Origin: Rhizobium sp. P32RR-XVIII
GTDB lineage: Bacteria > Pseudomonadota > Alphaproteobacteria > Rhizobiales > Rhizobiaceae
Assembly (NCBI RefSeq): GCF_012641395.1
Contig: NZ_JABAIH010000001.1
Span: 620,001-684,000 of the forward strand
Length of the DNA: 64,000 nucleotides
Direction of reading: 5' to 3'
In this document: positions 26,105 through 36,457 of the stretch, in pieces
Layout of the letters: every line of letters starts with the position of its first letter
Numbering within the stretch: position 1 is the first letter of the stretch
The notes under the pieces: generated by a model
Seen by the model: only the letters and a program-made list of their open reading frames with translations
Told to the model about the DNA's origin: nothing
The model's database searches: none
Translations under genes and position numbers: made by a program

Positions 26105-26776
26105 ATGATCGTCGTGGTTGATGAGCGTGAGCTCGTGAAAGATGGGTACACATCACTGTTTGGCCGTGAGGGCATTCCCTCCACCGGCTTTGATCCCAAG
26201 GAATTCGGAGAGTGGGTACAGACGGCGGCCGAATCCGATATTGCGGCTGTCGAGGCTTTTCTGATTGGTCAGGGAAGGCAGACGTTGGAGCTGCCGCGCG
26301 CCATCCGGGATCGCTCCCAGGCGCCGGTGATCGCGGTCAGCGATCAGCCTTCGCTCGAAAACACGCTTGCACTTTTTGATTGTGGTGTCGACGATGTCGT
26401 TCGCAAGCCGGTTCATCCCCGCGAGATACTCGCGCGGGCTGCTGCAATCCGGCGGCGCCTGAAGGCGATTTCGACACACACCGACGTCGGCGCGATCCGC
26501 GTCTTCTCGGACGGCCGCGATCCCGAAATCAACGGCGAAGTCTTTGCGCTTCCGCGCCGCGAGCGCCGCATTCTCGAGTATCTGATCGCCAACCGCGGTC
26601 GCCGCGTCACGAAAACCCAGATCTTCAATGCCATCTACGGCATCTTCGACGAGGAAGTCGAAGAGAACGTCGTTGAAAGCCACATCTCCAAGCTCCGCAA
26701 GAAGCTGCGCAAGAAGCTCGGCTTCGATCCGGTCGATTCCAAGCGCTTCCTCGGTTACTGCATCGACTGGAATTGA
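26105..26776 (+). CDS. rem: Rem, OmpR-type activator of swimming genes
   Basis: 223 residues: a receiver-like domain (1-115) and a winged helix (about 130-220; [32 protein letters not shown]). Rem is the class IB activator of flagellar genes in S. meliloti. The usual phospho-acceptor Asp appears to be replaced by Glu50 (DIAAVEAFL), while the Lys of KPVHPREIL is kept, so the protein probably works without phosphorylation. It stands alone, as in S. meliloti, with a 125-base gap before flgE. Confidence 0.95.
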   Translation: MIVVVDERELVKDGYTSLFGREGIPSTGFDPKEFGEWVQTAAESDIAAVEAFLIGQGRQTLELPRAIRDRSQAPVIAVSDQPSLENTLALFDCGVDDVVRKPVHPREILARAAAIRRRLKAISTHTDVGAIRVFSDGRDPEINGEVFALPRRERRILEYLIANRGRRVTKTQIFNAIYGIFDEEVEENVVESHISKLRKKLRKKLGFDPVDSKRFLGYCIDWN

Positions 26777-26901
26777 TTTTACAGCAGCGGGCCGACGCGG
26801 ACGTGCCTTTCAATATTTCGGTCAGGCAGTTCCGTCACAGACAGCTTCACGCAAGGCCCGCCAAATACTCTCCAGGCTATCAAGGAAAACGAGGTTTTCA
26901 G

Positions 26902-28245
26902 ATGAGTATTTTCGGGAGCATGAAGACGGCCGTGTCGGGCATGAATGCACAGGCAAACCGCCTGAGCACCGTCTCCGACAATATCGCGAACGCGAACACG
27001 ACCGGCTACAAGGCGGTTTCGACCTCCTTTTCTTCGCTGGTTCTGCCGTCGACTGCGGGCAACTACAATTCGGGCGGCGTGCAGACGTCGGTACGTCAGT
27101 CTGTCAGCGCCCAGGGCGATATGACCTACACCACGTCGGGTACCGATCTGGCGATCTCTGGCGACGGCTTCTTCATCGTGCAGAGCCCGGACGGCATTCC
27201 GGTGCTGACCCGAGCTGGCGATTTTAGCCCGGACAAGAACGGCAATCTGGTGAATGCTGCCGGCTTTACGCTCATGGGTTATCCCTACACCTCCGGCCCG
27301 CCGGCCGTCGTCGTCAACGGCTTTGACGGTCTCCTTCCGATCAATGTCAATCAGTCCGGTCTGACCGCTATCGAATCGACGGCGGCGAACTTCAAGGGCA
27401 ACCTCGACTCCGATATGCCGGTCGTCCCCCTGGCTGACCTGCCAAGTGCAAACCAGGATCCGGGTGTTGACTCCACAGGCAAGGCGAACACGTTCAAAAC
27501 GTCGATGGTTGTCTATGACAAACTCGGCGCGAAGGTTCAGTACGATCTCTATTTTACCAAGAGCGCGGGTGCGACGGGCACCACCTCCGGTGAATGGGAC
27601 GTCGCCGTCTATAGACACGACGCCGCCGCCACCGGCAGCAGCCCGTTCCCCTATTCGGCCGCTCCGCCTGCTGCCCCTGGTGACGCACTCGTCGGCTCAG
27701 GCACTATGGTTTTCGATACGAAGGGCAACCTCATAACGGACGCAACCGATCCGGATGCCGGCACTATCACGAGCAATCTCCCGCTCGTTGATAGCATCAG
27801 CAACCTGAACATCGACATGGACCTCTCGCAGTTCACGCAAAAGGCTGCATCCAACAGCGGCACCGGCACGCCGAATGGGCAGCCGGCGAGCGAGGTAACC
27901 GGCGTCACGATCGACAAGGACGGCACCGTTTATGCCAACTATGACGAAGGCGATCCGAGGCCCATCTACCGCATTCCTCTTGCGACCGTCGCAAGTCCCG
28001 ACGAACTGACCCTCCTCAGCGGCAACGTGTACCAGGCAAATGGACGTTCGGGCGTCACCGTTACCGGTTTCCCGCAGACGAACGGTCTCGGGTCCATCCA
28101 GTCCGGTGCCCTTGAAGGTTCGAATGTCGACCTCGCTGGTGAACTGACGGAAATGATCGAGTCGCAGCGTAGCTACACGGCCAATTCGAAGGTCTTCCAG
28201 ACGGGCGCGGACATCATGGACGTCCTCGTCAACCTCAAGAGATAA
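26902..28245 (+). CDS. flgE: FlgE, flagellar hook protein
   Basis: 447 residues. The N-terminus (VSGMNAQANRLSTVSDNIAN, then ANTTGYKAVSTSF) and C-terminus (LEGSNVDLAGELTEMIESQR) are the hook signature; the middle is the variable surface domain. ATG 26902 is chosen because MSIFGSMKTAVSG is the family start; upstream codons are the leader. It opens the hook/late-gene unit, expected to be Rem-activated. Confidence 0.96.
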   Translation: MSIFGSMKTAVSGMNAQANRLSTVSDNIANANTTGYKAVSTSFSSLVLPSTAGNYNSGGVQTSVRQSVSAQGDMTYTTSGTDLAISGDGFFIVQSPDGIPVLTRAGDFSPDKNGNLVNAAGFTLMGYPYTSGPPAVVVNGFDGLLPINVNQSGLTAIESTAANFKGNLDSDMPVVPLADLPSANQDPGVDSTGKANTFKTSMVVYDKLGAKVQYDLYFTKSAGATGTTSGEWDVAVYRHDAAATGSSPFPYSAAPPAAPGDALVGSGTMVFDTKGNLITDATDPDAGTITSNLPLVDSISNLNIDMDLSQFTQKAASNSGTGTPNGQPASEVTGVTIDKDGTVYANYDEGDPRPIYRIPLATVASPDELTLLSGNVYQANGRSGVTVTGFPQTNGLGSIQSGALEGSNVDLAGELTEMIESQRSYTANSKVFQTGADIMDVLVNLKR

Positions 28246-28264
28246 GTAAGGTAACGACCAAGCC

Positions 28265-29767
28265 ATGTCGCTCACTTCCGCACTTAACACGGCTCAAAGC
28301 ATATTCAATACGACGGGCACTCAGAGCAGCGTCGTATCGAACAATATCGCCAATGCCGGCAATAAGGATTACGTGCGTCGGCAGGCGTTAATCAGCACAT
28401 CGCTGAACGGGGCTCAGGTCGTCAAGATTGACCGCGCGAAGGAGGACGCCCTCCTTCGCCAGTTTGTGAATGCCAATTCAAAAGACAGTGCGCAGCAGAC
28501 GCTCCTGAACGGTCTCGAGGACCTGAAATCGATTGTCGGTGGCAATGACTACGAGACCGCCCCTACCACATATTTGGCGAATTTCCGGAATGCGCTCTCC
28601 GCGTTCCGGACTACGCCGAACAACGCGATTGCCGCTCAGGGCGCGATCACCGCGGCGCAGGACCTCGCAAACTCGCTGAACAATTCGACGGACGCTGTCC
28701 AGCAGGTCCGTGCGAGTGCGGACAAGTCGATCAGCAACTCAGTTGACCAGCTCAACACGCTTCTCTCCCAGTTTGAAACCGCGAACAACGCGGTCAAGAA
28801 TGCCGTCAACACGAATGCCGATCCTTCAACGGCGCTCGATGAACGCGACCGCCTCCTGAAGCAGATTTCCAATATTGTTGGCGTCAACGCCGTCACGCGC
28901 AACGGCAACGATATGGCGCTCTACACGCCGGACGGCGTCGTGCTTTTCGATACCGTCCCGCGCTCCGTCACGTTCCAGGGCCAAAGCACCTACGACACAA
29001 GCACAGTCGGAAACGCGGTTTACATTGACGGCGTGGCATTGGTCCCTGGAAAGGGTGGAACGACGTCCGCAAGCGGCAGCCTCACGGCGCTTCTCCAGCT
29101 TCGCGACGAAGTCGCGCCGACATTCCAGTCGCAGCTCGATGAAGTCGCCAAGGGTCTCGTCAGCCTCTTTTCGGAGACGAATACGGCCGGAACCAGCACG
29201 CTGCCAGGTCTTTTTACATGGACGCAGCCGGACGGCACTGCGGGCGACACACCAACCACCGGTGCCGTCATCGATGGAATTGCAGGCACCATCAAAATCA
29301 ATCCCGCAGTCGTGACGTCTCTCGGCGGCGATCCGATGAAACTGCGCGACGGCGCGATCAATGGCGCCGCGTTCGATCAAAACCCCGCCCCCGACAAGAA
29401 CGGCGGCTACACGGCCCAGCTCGACAAGCTCTACACGGCGATGGGCGCCAAGATGGACTTCGATCCCGGCACAGGCGTCACCGGTTTCAATTCGACGACC
29501 GGTCTCGATTCGAATGTCAGCATCATGGACTTCGCATCGAACTCCATCGGCTGGCTGGAACAATATCGCAGCGACGCAAGCGGCGCGGCGGAAAATACTG
29601 CAGCAGCGCTTTCCCGATCGGATGAGGCTTATTCCAACGAGACGGGCGTCAATCTTGACGAGGAACTGACGCTGCTTCTCGACATCGAGCAATCCTACAA
29701 AGCAGGGACGAAGATTCTCAACGCCGTGGATGAGATGCTGAAGTCATTGCTGGATATAGCGAGTTAA
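28265..29767 (+). CDS. flgK: FlgK, hook-filament junction protein 1
   Basis: 500 residues. N-terminal SVVSNNIANAGNKDYVRRQA and C-terminal NLDEELTLLLDIEQSYKAGT, then KILNAVDEMLKSLL, match FlgK. It starts 19 bases after flgE and ends 3 bases before flgL. FlgK and FlgL join hook to filament and need the chaperone FlgN, for which a candidate lies at 36458. Confidence 0.96.
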   Translation: MSLTSALNTAQSIFNTTGTQSSVVSNNIANAGNKDYVRRQALISTSLNGAQVVKIDRAKEDALLRQFVNANSKDSAQQTLLNGLEDLKSIVGGNDYETAPTTYLANFRNALSAFRTTPNNAIAAQGAITAAQDLANSLNNSTDAVQQVRASADKSISNSVDQLNTLLSQFETANNAVKNAVNTNADPSTALDERDRLLKQISNIVGVNAVTRNGNDMALYTPDGVVLFDTVPRSVTFQGQSTYDTSTVGNAVYIDGVALVPGKGGTTSASGSLTALLQLRDEVAPTFQSQLDEVAKGLVSLFSETNTAGTSTLPGLFTWTQPDGTAGDTPTTGAVIDGIAGTIKINPAVVTSLGGDPMKLRDGAINGAAFDQNPAPDKNGGYTAQLDKLYTAMGAKMDFDPGTGVTGFNSTTGLDSNVSIMDFASNSIGWLEQYRSDASGAAENTAAALSRSDEAYSNETGVNLDEELTLLLDIEQSYKAGTKILNAVDEMLKSLLDIAS

Positions 29768-29770
29768 GCC

Positions 29771-30817
29771 ATGAAGAGCTCTTTCATTTCTAGTTCAGCC
29801 ATTCAGAATGCCATGCGCCTGACGATCCGTCAGTCGCAGAACCAAATGGTCCAGGCCTCAATCGAAGCCACAACGGGAACCTACGCCGACATCGGCTTAT
29901 CGCTCGGCATCGATTCGGCTAAAAGCATAAACTATACGCGCGAACTCGATCGCATTTCTTCCTTCAAGGACAGCAATTCGACCGTGAACCTTCGTCTTGA
30001 GATGTCCCAGAGCGGCTTGGCCGAGATGCAGAAGGCCAGCGACACTCTTGTTGGCAATCTGACAGCGCTCAAGGGAAGCCAGACATCGACCTCCATTGCG
30101 GTTACTCTCCAGTCCGCCACCTCAGCGTTTGCGCAGCTGATGGACACCGGAAACATGATTTCCGGCGGTGAATACCTGTTCTCCGGCGTCAATACGGACG
30201 TTCCGCCACTGACGGATCGCAGTGCGGCCGTAGAGGCGCAGATCGTCGCTGATTTGAACAGCTATGCGACCGGGTTGGGCAAGGGGGTCAGTGATCTGTC
30301 GGCGGCTGAAATCAATACCTTCATGACAAATAGCGTCGAGCCGATGTTCAGCGTGGCGAGCTGGACGGATCCGGTGACCGGCTGGTCCCAGGCATCGAAC
30401 CAGAACATGACGAGCCGCATCAGCAACTCGGAAGTCATCACGTCGTCCACCAATGCCAATTCCGACGGCATGCGTTATCTCGCGATGGCTACGGTGATGA
30501 CGAACGCGCTGATCGATCAGGGCCTTGGCTCCGACGCCATGGACGCCGTCTCCGACCGGGCGATCGGCTATGCAGCGCAGTCGACGGCAGATCTCGTCGG
30601 GCAACAGAGCCAGCTCGGTCTCTCGCAGGAGCGCGTCACGAAGGCGAACGATGCACTCGATGCGCAGGCCTCCATCATCAACAACAAGGTCGTTGATCTT
30701 CAGGGTGTAGACCCGGCGGAGGCCTCCACGCTCGTGAAGTCTTTGCAGACGCAGCTGGAAGCGGCCTACACGATCGTATCGAAAATACAGCAGCTGAGCC
30801 TTGTAAATTACCTTTGA
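29771..30817 (+). CDS. flgL: FlgL, hook-filament junction protein 3
   Basis: 348 residues with flagellin-like ends: QMVQASIEATTGTYADIGLS at the N-terminus and a C-terminal helix (LVKSLQTQLEAAYTIVSKIQ). The alternate family call, a flagellin, is unlikely because it directly follows flgK and precedes flaF. Confidence 0.94.
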   Translation: MKSSFISSSAIQNAMRLTIRQSQNQMVQASIEATTGTYADIGLSLGIDSAKSINYTRELDRISSFKDSNSTVNLRLEMSQSGLAEMQKASDTLVGNLTALKGSQTSTSIAVTLQSATSAFAQLMDTGNMISGGEYLFSGVNTDVPPLTDRSAAVEAQIVADLNSYATGLGKGVSDLSAAEINTFMTNSVEPMFSVASWTDPVTGWSQASNQNMTSRISNSEVITSSTNANSDGMRYLAMATVMTNALIDQGLGSDAMDAVSDRAIGYAAQSTADLVGQQSQLGLSQERVTKANDALDAQASIINNKVVDLQGVDPAEASTLVKSLQTQLEAAYTIVSKIQQLSLVNYL

Positions 30818-30853
30818 TGATCAAAGGCGCGTAATCCAAAGAAGGATGCATGA

Positions 30854-31201
30854 ATGTATCAATTCTCTTATTCCGAGGTGATGCAAGACTCGGTGACCGA
30901 TGCGAAGGAGCGGGAGCGGCAAGTTCTCGATCGGTCAATAGAAATGCTCAAGGTGGCGCGCGACAAGGAAAAATACACCCAGGAAGCTGTTGAAGCACTG
31001 TTCTATACCCGGCGTGTTTGGGTGAGCTTCATCGAGGATCTCAAGCATCCCGACAATCAGCTCGAAATCGAATTGCGGGCCAATCTGATTTCGATTGCAA
31101 TCTGGATCTTGAAGGAATGCGACAAGATTCGGCGGCGCCAATCAAGTAATTACCAAGGCGTTATTGACGTTACCACCATCATCAGGGATGGACTTAAATG
31201 A
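30854..31201 (+). CDS. flaF: FlaF, flagellin biosynthesis regulator
   Basis: 115 residues, helical. The start [13 protein letters not shown] and the motif [14 protein letters not shown] are typical. In Caulobacter FlaF is required for flagellin synthesis and export and acts opposite FlbT. AAGGA precedes the ATG; the stop overlaps flbT by 4 bases. Confidence 0.93.
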   Translation: MYQFSYSEVMQDSVTDAKERERQVLDRSIEMLKVARDKEKYTQEAVEALFYTRRVWVSFIEDLKHPDNQLEIELRANLISIAIWILKECDKIRRRQSSNYQGVIDVTTIIRDGLK

Positions 31202-31647
31202 AAAGTACACTTCGTATTTCGCTTAAAGCTGGGGAGAAGATCTTCATCAACGGCGCAGTTTTGCGCGTCGACCGAAAGGTCGCGCTGGAATTCCTGAATG
31301 ATGTGACGTTCCTTCTTGAAAACCATGTTCTCCAGCCGGAAGAGGCCACGACGCCGCTGCGTCAGCTCTACTTCATCGCCCAGATGATCCTGATCAATCC
31401 GGAAGGCAAGGAGCAGTCGACGGCGATGTTCCGCAAGTCGATCACCATGCTGCTGACCTGCTTCAGGAACGAAGAGGTTCTGGCCGAATTGAAGCGCATC
31501 GACGGCCTCGTCTCGACCGGCCGCGCATTCGATGCCCTGAAGGCTATCCGCAGCCTCTACCCGATAGAGGACGGCATTTTGAACAACCAGGAAATGCACC
31601 CGACGATGGTCGAGCAGATTCGCAAGGAGATCGCGCCATGGCGGTAG
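31198..31647 (+). CDS. flbT: FlbT, flagellin mRNA regulator
   Basis: 149 residues. [20 protein letters not shown] and [20 protein letters not shown] are the FlbT signature. In Caulobacter FlbT binds the 5' leader of flagellin mRNA and lowers its stability and translation until the hook is finished. The structured leaders at 14919, 16393, 17831 and 19388 are natural candidates for its target here. The 3' end overlaps flgD by 10 bases. Confidence 0.94.
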   Translation: MKSTLRISLKAGEKIFINGAVLRVDRKVALEFLNDVTFLLENHVLQPEEATTPLRQLYFIAQMILINPEGKEQSTAMFRKSITMLLTCFRNEEVLAELKRIDGLVSTGRAFDALKAIRSLYPIEDGILNNQEMHPTMVEQIRKEIAPWR

Positions 31648-32195
31648 ACGGCGTTAGCGGGGTAGGCTCTTCGACCACCTCGGACGGCACACAGGCGGCG
31701 CAGCAGAAAGCCACGCTCAACTACGACAATTTTCTGCAGCTGCTCGTCGCGCAGATGAAGAACCAGGATCCCACGGACCCCGTGGATGCCAGCGAGCAGA
31801 TGGCACAGCTTGCAAGCTTTTCGCAGGTGGAGCAGACGATCCAGACGAACAGCAAGCTGGACACGCTGCTTGCCAGCTCGAGCCTCACTCAGGCCGGCAG
31901 CTACATCGGCAAGTATATGGAAAGCGCCGACGGCAGCGTCAAAGGCGTCATCTCTTCGGTCAAGGTTTATTCCGACGGCATCATTGCAACGACGAAGGAT
32001 GGCGGTAAGATTTTGGTCCAGGCTGGCGTCACCATTGCTGATTCGGCCCCGGTATCGAGCGGCGATAACGACTCTGGCGAAACGGATGGCGCTGGCGAAA
32101 CGGATGGCGCTGGCGAAACGGATGGCGCTGGCGAAACCGGTGGTGCTGGCGAAACTGGTGGTACCGGCACTTCGAACGACACGCAGTCCGGTTAA
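31638..32195 (+). CDS. flgD: FlgD, hook cap protein with repeat tail
   Basis: 185 residues. The conserved N-terminus [40 protein letters not shown] is diagnostic. A short central domain (about 95-135) follows in place of the large enteric C-terminal domain. The tail is a five-fold [12 protein letters not shown] repeat encoded by 18-base units, an acidic low-complexity extension that looks recent. Confidence 0.94.
   Translation: MAVDGVSGVGSSTTSDGTQAAQQKATLNYDNFLQLLVAQMKNQDPTDPVDASEQMAQLASFSQVEQTIQTNSKLDTLLASSSLTQAGSYIGKYMESADGSVKGVISSVKVYSDGIIATTKDGGKILVQAGVTIADSAPVSSGDNDSGETDGAGETDGAGETDGAGETGGAGETGGTGTSNDTQSG
32076..32165 (+). repeat. Five 18-bp tandem repeats in flgD
   Basis: Units start at 32076, 32094, 32112, 32130 and 32148. 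The first three are identical (GGCGAAACGGATGGCGCT); the last two carry a few changes. They encode GETDGA three times, then GETGGA and GETGGT. Copy number changes here keep the frame. Confidence 0.92.
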
Positions 32196-32237
32196 GGCCG
32201 GGCTGTTCCTCCAAGGGCAATATGAGGTTGCCAGACG

Positions 32238-32504
32238 ATGAATGAAGCCGACGCGCTCGATATTTTCCAGGCGGCCATCTGGACCGTTCTCATCTCGGCG
32301 GGCCCCGCCGTTGGCGCGGCCATGGTCGTTGGCCTCATCATCGCGTTGATTCAGGCGCTGACGCAGGTTCAGGAAGCGACGCTTACCTTCGTTCCGAAGA
32401 TCGTAGCGGTTTTCGTTACCATAGGCTTATCGGCACATTTCGTCGGCTCGCAGATTTCCATTTTCACCGATATGGTTTTTTCGCGCATCCAGACAGGCTT
32501 CTGA
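32238..32504 (+). CDS. fliQ: FliQ, flagellar export gate protein
   Basis: 88 residues, two membrane helices (VLISAGPAVGAAMVVGLIIA and KIVAVFVTIGLSAHFVG) with the LIQALTQVQEATLTFVPKI motif between them. Export gate core with FliP and FliR. Confidence 0.96.
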   Translation: MNEADALDIFQAAIWTVLISAGPAVGAAMVVGLIIALIQALTQVQEATLTFVPKIVAVFVTIGLSAHFVGSQISIFTDMVFSRIQTGF

Positions 32505-32594
32505 GCCACCTTCGCGCAAGCTTCGCCAGTTAACTCTCGATCCGGAACTGGGCAGGGCTGTACCTGCCTCCTCTCATGAAGAGACGGAATCGAA

Positions 32595-34682
32595 ATGGCG
32601 CAACCACCTGCACTACCCCTTCCGAAATCTGCTCCGAACATGCGCGATATCGGCTTTGCCCTCGGCATCGTCGTCATCATCTGCATACTCTTCCTGCCGA
32701 TTCCGCCGTTCCTGATCGACCTGGGGTTAGCCTTTTCGATCGCTTTTTCCGTTCTGATCCTGATGGTTGCCCTCTGGATTCAGAAGCCTCTCGAATTCTC
32801 GTCTTTCCCGACCATCCTGCTGATCGCGACCATGACGCGATTGGCGCTGAATATTGCGACGACGCGTGTGATCCTTTCGCACGGCAACGAGGGGCATGAC
32901 GCGGCCGGCGGTGTGATCGCGGGCTTTGCAAGCCTGGTCATGTCGGGTGACTTCGTGATCGGTCTGATCGTGTTCCTGATCCTGATCACCATCAATTTCA
33001 TCGTCATCACCAAGGGTGCGACGCGTATCGCGGAAGTCGGCGCGCGCTTCACCCTGGACGCCATTCCCGGCAAGCAGATGTCGATCGACGCCGATCTTTC
33101 GGCAGGCATCATCGATGAAAAGGAGGCTCAGCGCCGCCGTAAGGAACTGGAAGAGGAAAGTTCCTTCTTCGGGGCCATGGACGGTGCGTCCAAGTTCGTT
33201 CGGGGCGACGCGGTCGCCGGTCTCCTCATCACCTCCATCAATGTCTTCGGCGGCATCATCATCGGCTATTTCCGGCACGGTATGCCGATCTCCCAAGCCG
33301 CAGACGTTTTCGTCAAGCTTTCGGTCGGTGACGGTCTGGTCTCCCAGATGCCAGCCCTTATCGTTTCGCTGGCGGCCGGCCTTCTCGTTTCGCGCGGCGG
33401 CACCGTCGGCTCGACCGATCAAGCCGTCGTCAATCAGCTGAGCGGCTATCCGCGTGCGCTTTCCGTTTCCGCCGTGCTGATGGCGGTGCTGGGCTTGATG
33501 CCCGGTCTGCCAACAATTCCTTTCATGTTGCTCGGCGGCCTGATGGCATTCGGTGCATGGTTCATTCCACGGCAGATCGAAGCGGAGAACAAAGCCCGCC
33601 GCGAGCAGGAGGAAAAGAAGGTCGTCCAGAGCAAGGAGCTGGAAAAGGACTCCGTCAAATCGGTGCTGCGGACGTCGGAAGTCGAACTTGCGCTTGGCAA
33701 GATGGTTTCGACGCGCCTCCTCGGCGCGCATCAGGAACTCGCCTTCCGTGTTGGCAAGATGCGCAAAAAGTTTGCGACCCAGTACGGCTTCGTCGTTCCG
33801 GAGATCAAGGTCACCGACGACATCACCATTCCCGAGAAGTCCTACCAGATCCGCATCCATGGCACGACAGTGGCATCGAACGAGCTTCGCGTCGGCGAAG
33901 TGCTGGTCGTCACCGGTTCAGGCCGCAAGCCGCGCATTCCCGGGGACGAAATCCGCGAACCGGCATTCGGTATGCCCTCGGTTTCCATTCTTGAGGCCTT
34001 CACAGAGGATCTGAAGCGCGAAGGCTTCCAGCCGATCGACAACGTCTCGGTCGTCCTTACTCATATGAGCGAGGTCATTCGCAACAACCTGCCGCAGCTT
34101 CTGTCCTACAAGGACGTCAAGGTGCTGATCGACCGCCTCGACCCGGAATACAAGAAGCTCGCCGACGAAATCTGCACCTCGCATATGTCCTATTCGGGCC
34201 TGCAGGCCGTACTGAAGCTGTTGCTTGCCGAGCGCGTCTCGATCCGCAACCTGCACCTGATCCTCGAAGCCGTAGCAGAGCTCGCGCCGCATGTCCGCAA
34301 GACCGAACAGATCGTCGAGCATGTGCGTGTCCGCATGGCACAGCAGCTCTGCGGCGACCTGGCGGACAATGGCGTGCTGCGCGTCCTGCGGCTCGGCAGC
34401 AAATGGGACATGATCTTTCACCAGGCGCTCAAGCGCGACAATAAAGGCGACGTCATCGAATTCGACATCGATCCGCGCAGTCTCGAGGAGTTCAGCGAAC
34501 AGGCGACGAGGGTTATCCGTGAATTCATGGACCGCGGTCTGCCTTTCGCCCTTGTCACGTCACCGGAAACACGCTCCTATGTGCGCATGATCGTCGAACG
34601 CTTGTTCGCCACACTTCCGGTTCTCTCGCATGTCGAACTGGCCAAAGGTATCGAGATAAAGATTTTGGGTTCGATTTCATGA
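32595..34682 (+). CDS. flhA: FlhA, flagellar export gate protein
   Basis: 695 residues: about eight membrane segments in the first 320 residues, then a large cytoplasmic domain that docks chaperone-substrate complexes. The FHIPEP signature [20 protein letters not shown] is present, as is the [20 protein letters not shown] loop ([20 protein letters not shown]). Its stop overlaps the fliR ATG by 4 bases. Confidence 0.97.
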   Translation: MAQPPALPLPKSAPNMRDIGFALGIVVIICILFLPIPPFLIDLGLAFSIAFSVLILMVALWIQKPLEFSSFPTILLIATMTRLALNIATTRVILSHGNEGHDAAGGVIAGFASLVMSGDFVIGLIVFLILITINFIVITKGATRIAEVGARFTLDAIPGKQMSIDADLSAGIIDEKEAQRRRKELEEESSFFGAMDGASKFVRGDAVAGLLITSINVFGGIIIGYFRHGMPISQAADVFVKLSVGDGLVSQMPALIVSLAAGLLVSRGGTVGSTDQAVVNQLSGYPRALSVSAVLMAVLGLMPGLPTIPFMLLGGLMAFGAWFIPRQIEAENKARREQEEKKVVQSKELEKDSVKSVLRTSEVELALGKMVSTRLLGAHQELAFRVGKMRKKFATQYGFVVPEIKVTDDITIPEKSYQIRIHGTTVASNELRVGEVLVVTGSGRKPRIPGDEIREPAFGMPSVSILEAFTEDLKREGFQPIDNVSVVLTHMSEVIRNNLPQLLSYKDVKVLIDRLDPEYKKLADEICTSHMSYSGLQAVLKLLLAERVSIRNLHLILEAVAELAPHVRKTEQIVEHVRVRMAQQLCGDLADNGVLRVLRLGSKWDMIFHQALKRDNKGDVIEFDIDPRSLEEFSEQATRVIREFMDRGLPFALVTSPETRSYVRMIVERLFATLPVLSHVELAKGIEIKILGSIS

Positions 34683-35431
34683 TAACCGACCCGCAAGGGA
34701 CAGTTCTGGCGGTCTTTCTGGTTTTCTGCCGGATCGGCGGCTGTGTCCTCGCGATGCCGGGCTTTTCCTCGGCGCGGGTACCTGGATTGCTGAGGGTCTT
34801 TGTTGCGGGCGGCTTGTCGATCGCCGTGCTGCCGGTTCTTTGGAACACCGTGTACCCGGCAGTCAGCAACCCGGGGGCGACCTATATCGGGCTTATCTTC
34901 AGCGAATCGTTGATCGGTGTCATGTATGGCCTGCTGGCACGTCTTTACACGTTGGGCTTTCAGTTCGCGGCCAGCATTATCGCCATGATGCTCGGATATT
35001 CGTCCCCGGGCGGGATGGATATCATCGAAGATTCGCCGGAAACGAGCCTTTCCGGTTTCATTACCTTCGCGGGAATGATGATTCTCTTCATGATGGACTT
35101 CCATCATATCGTATTCCGGGCGCTGATTGACTCCTACACGACGATGCCGTTTGGCGGCATTGCCGACATGCGGGCCAATCTGATTTCGCTGACCGACACG
35201 CTGGAATCGACGACTTATATCATGCTGCGGCTCGCGAGCCCGTTTCTCATCTACAACATGATGTTCAACGTCTCGATCGGCTTCATCAACAAGCTGGCGC
35301 CGCAGATTCCGGTTTACTTTATCTCGACGCCTTACATGCTGCTTGGCGGTTTGTTCCTCTTCTACGTGTCGGTTGCCGCTTTGATTGGCCAGTACGCGCA
35401 ATCTTTCCCAAGCGTGTTTGTCGGTAGGTAG
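34679..35431 (+). CDS. fliR: FliR, flagellar export gate protein
   Basis: 250 residues, about six membrane segments. [20 protein letters not shown] and the [20 protein letters not shown] motif are typical FliR. Completes the FliPQR gate; FlhB is encoded apart at 758. Confidence 0.96.
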   Translation: MITDPQGTVLAVFLVFCRIGGCVLAMPGFSSARVPGLLRVFVAGGLSIAVLPVLWNTVYPAVSNPGATYIGLIFSESLIGVMYGLLARLYTLGFQFAASIIAMMLGYSSPGGMDIIEDSPETSLSGFITFAGMMILFMMDFHHIVFRALIDSYTTMPFGGIADMRANLISLTDTLESTTYIMLRLASPFLIYNMMFNVSIGFINKLAPQIPVYFISTPYMLLGGLFLFYVSVAALIGQYAQSFPSVFVGR

Positions 35432-35436
35432 CCGGC

Positions 35437-35850
35437 ATGGCGGAGAAGACCCGTTCCGAGAAATTGAAGCGGCTGGTGGCCGTTCAGCGGCATCTCGAGC
35501 AGATGGCCGAGTACGACCTTGCGGAAACGAATCGTCAGCGCGCCGAGGTTAGCCGGTCGATTGACGATGTCGTCACGGCCCTCGGCTCCATGGATCCGAT
35601 TCATCGCGCCTTTTCCCAAAATTACGCCGATCGATTCGAACGGTTGAGTACCAAGGACAAGCAGCTGACCGGCATGGAGCAGTTGCACGAGATGCGCCTG
35701 CAGCAGGAGAGGGCCAAAGGCGACCGGCTGGAAGAGAGCATGGAGAATGCTCTTGAGGAGGAGCGTCGCGAGGCGGACGACAACGCGGTCTACGACATCA
35801 TCGATCAAAAATTCGCGACGCCAGCCTCCAGCAAGCTTCAAAAACCATAA
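35437..35850 (+). CDS. FliJ-like coiled-coil protein (candidate)
   Basis: 137 residues, almost wholly helical and highly charged (KLKRLVAVQRHLEQMAEYDL, then MRLQQERAKGDRLEESMENA, LEEERREADDNAVYDIIDQK). Two antiparallel coiled segments with a short loop, the FliJ layout. It starts 5 bases after fliR, in an operon of export genes. FliJ links FliI to FlhA, and no other FliJ candidate is in the window. Sequence identity to known FliJ was not tested. Confidence 0.75.
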   Translation: MAEKTRSEKLKRLVAVQRHLEQMAEYDLAETNRQRAEVSRSIDDVVTALGSMDPIHRAFSQNYADRFERLSTKDKQLTGMEQLHEMRLQQERAKGDRLEESMENALEEERREADDNAVYDIIDQKFATPASSKLQKP

Positions 35851-35881
35851 TCCTCTCAACGTAATTTAGAGGATTGCAACA

Positions 35882-36445
35882 TTGGCTATATCACCTCCAA
35901 GTGATCTGGTGCTGGACGTTGTCAAAGCTGCCGACCCGACAGAGGTGCAGGCAGCCCAGGAGAGATTGAAAGCGACCCGCGCCGCTTTCCAGGCAACGAG
36001 CCTTGCCGAGAATGGCAACGGCTTTTCTTCCAAGCTCGATGTGGTTGAGAGCCCCACTCAGAAGACCGGGCTCGGTGACGTCAAGAACCGGACCAAGGCC
36101 GAAGAGATTCCGGAAACCTACCGGAAGTTCGAGGCCATGGTCCTGCAGAATTTCATCAAGAACATGCTGCCCAGCGATAGCGAACAGGTTTACGGGAAGG
36201 GCGCTACCGGCGATATCTGGAAAGGCATGATGGCCGAGCAGCTCGGCAACGTCATTTCCCAGGGCGATGGCATCGGCATCGCCAAGGAGATGTATCACGA
36301 CGCGCTTCGCAAGAAGGAAGGCGCGATCGTCAATGCGTCGGCGGATCAGGATGACCGCAAGGTTGCCTTCAGCATGATCGACGAATTCCAGCGTAAGACA
36401 TTCGGCACCCCCACGGCGGAAGCCAAGGCGGCCAAAGAAGCATAA
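35882..36445 (+). CDS. flgJ: FlgJ-type rod-binding protein (no muramidase domain)
   Basis: 187 residues from a TTG at 35882; AGAGGA lies 8 bases upstream. Residues 75-150 form the rod-binding domain of FlgJ: YRKFEAMVLQNFIKNMLPSD, then DIWKGMMAEQLGNVISQGDG and IGIAKEMYHDAL. The enteric C-terminal muramidase half is missing; the separate transglycosylase at 25259 probably does that work. Confidence 0.9.
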   Translation: MAISPPSDLVLDVVKAADPTEVQAAQERLKATRAAFQATSLAENGNGFSSKLDVVESPTQKTGLGDVKNRTKAEEIPETYRKFEAMVLQNFIKNMLPSDSEQVYGKGATGDIWKGMMAEQLGNVISQGDGIGIAKEMYHDALRKKEGAIVNASADQDDRKVAFSMIDEFQRKTFGTPTAEAKAAKEA

Positions 36446-36457
36446 CCGAGGATAAAA

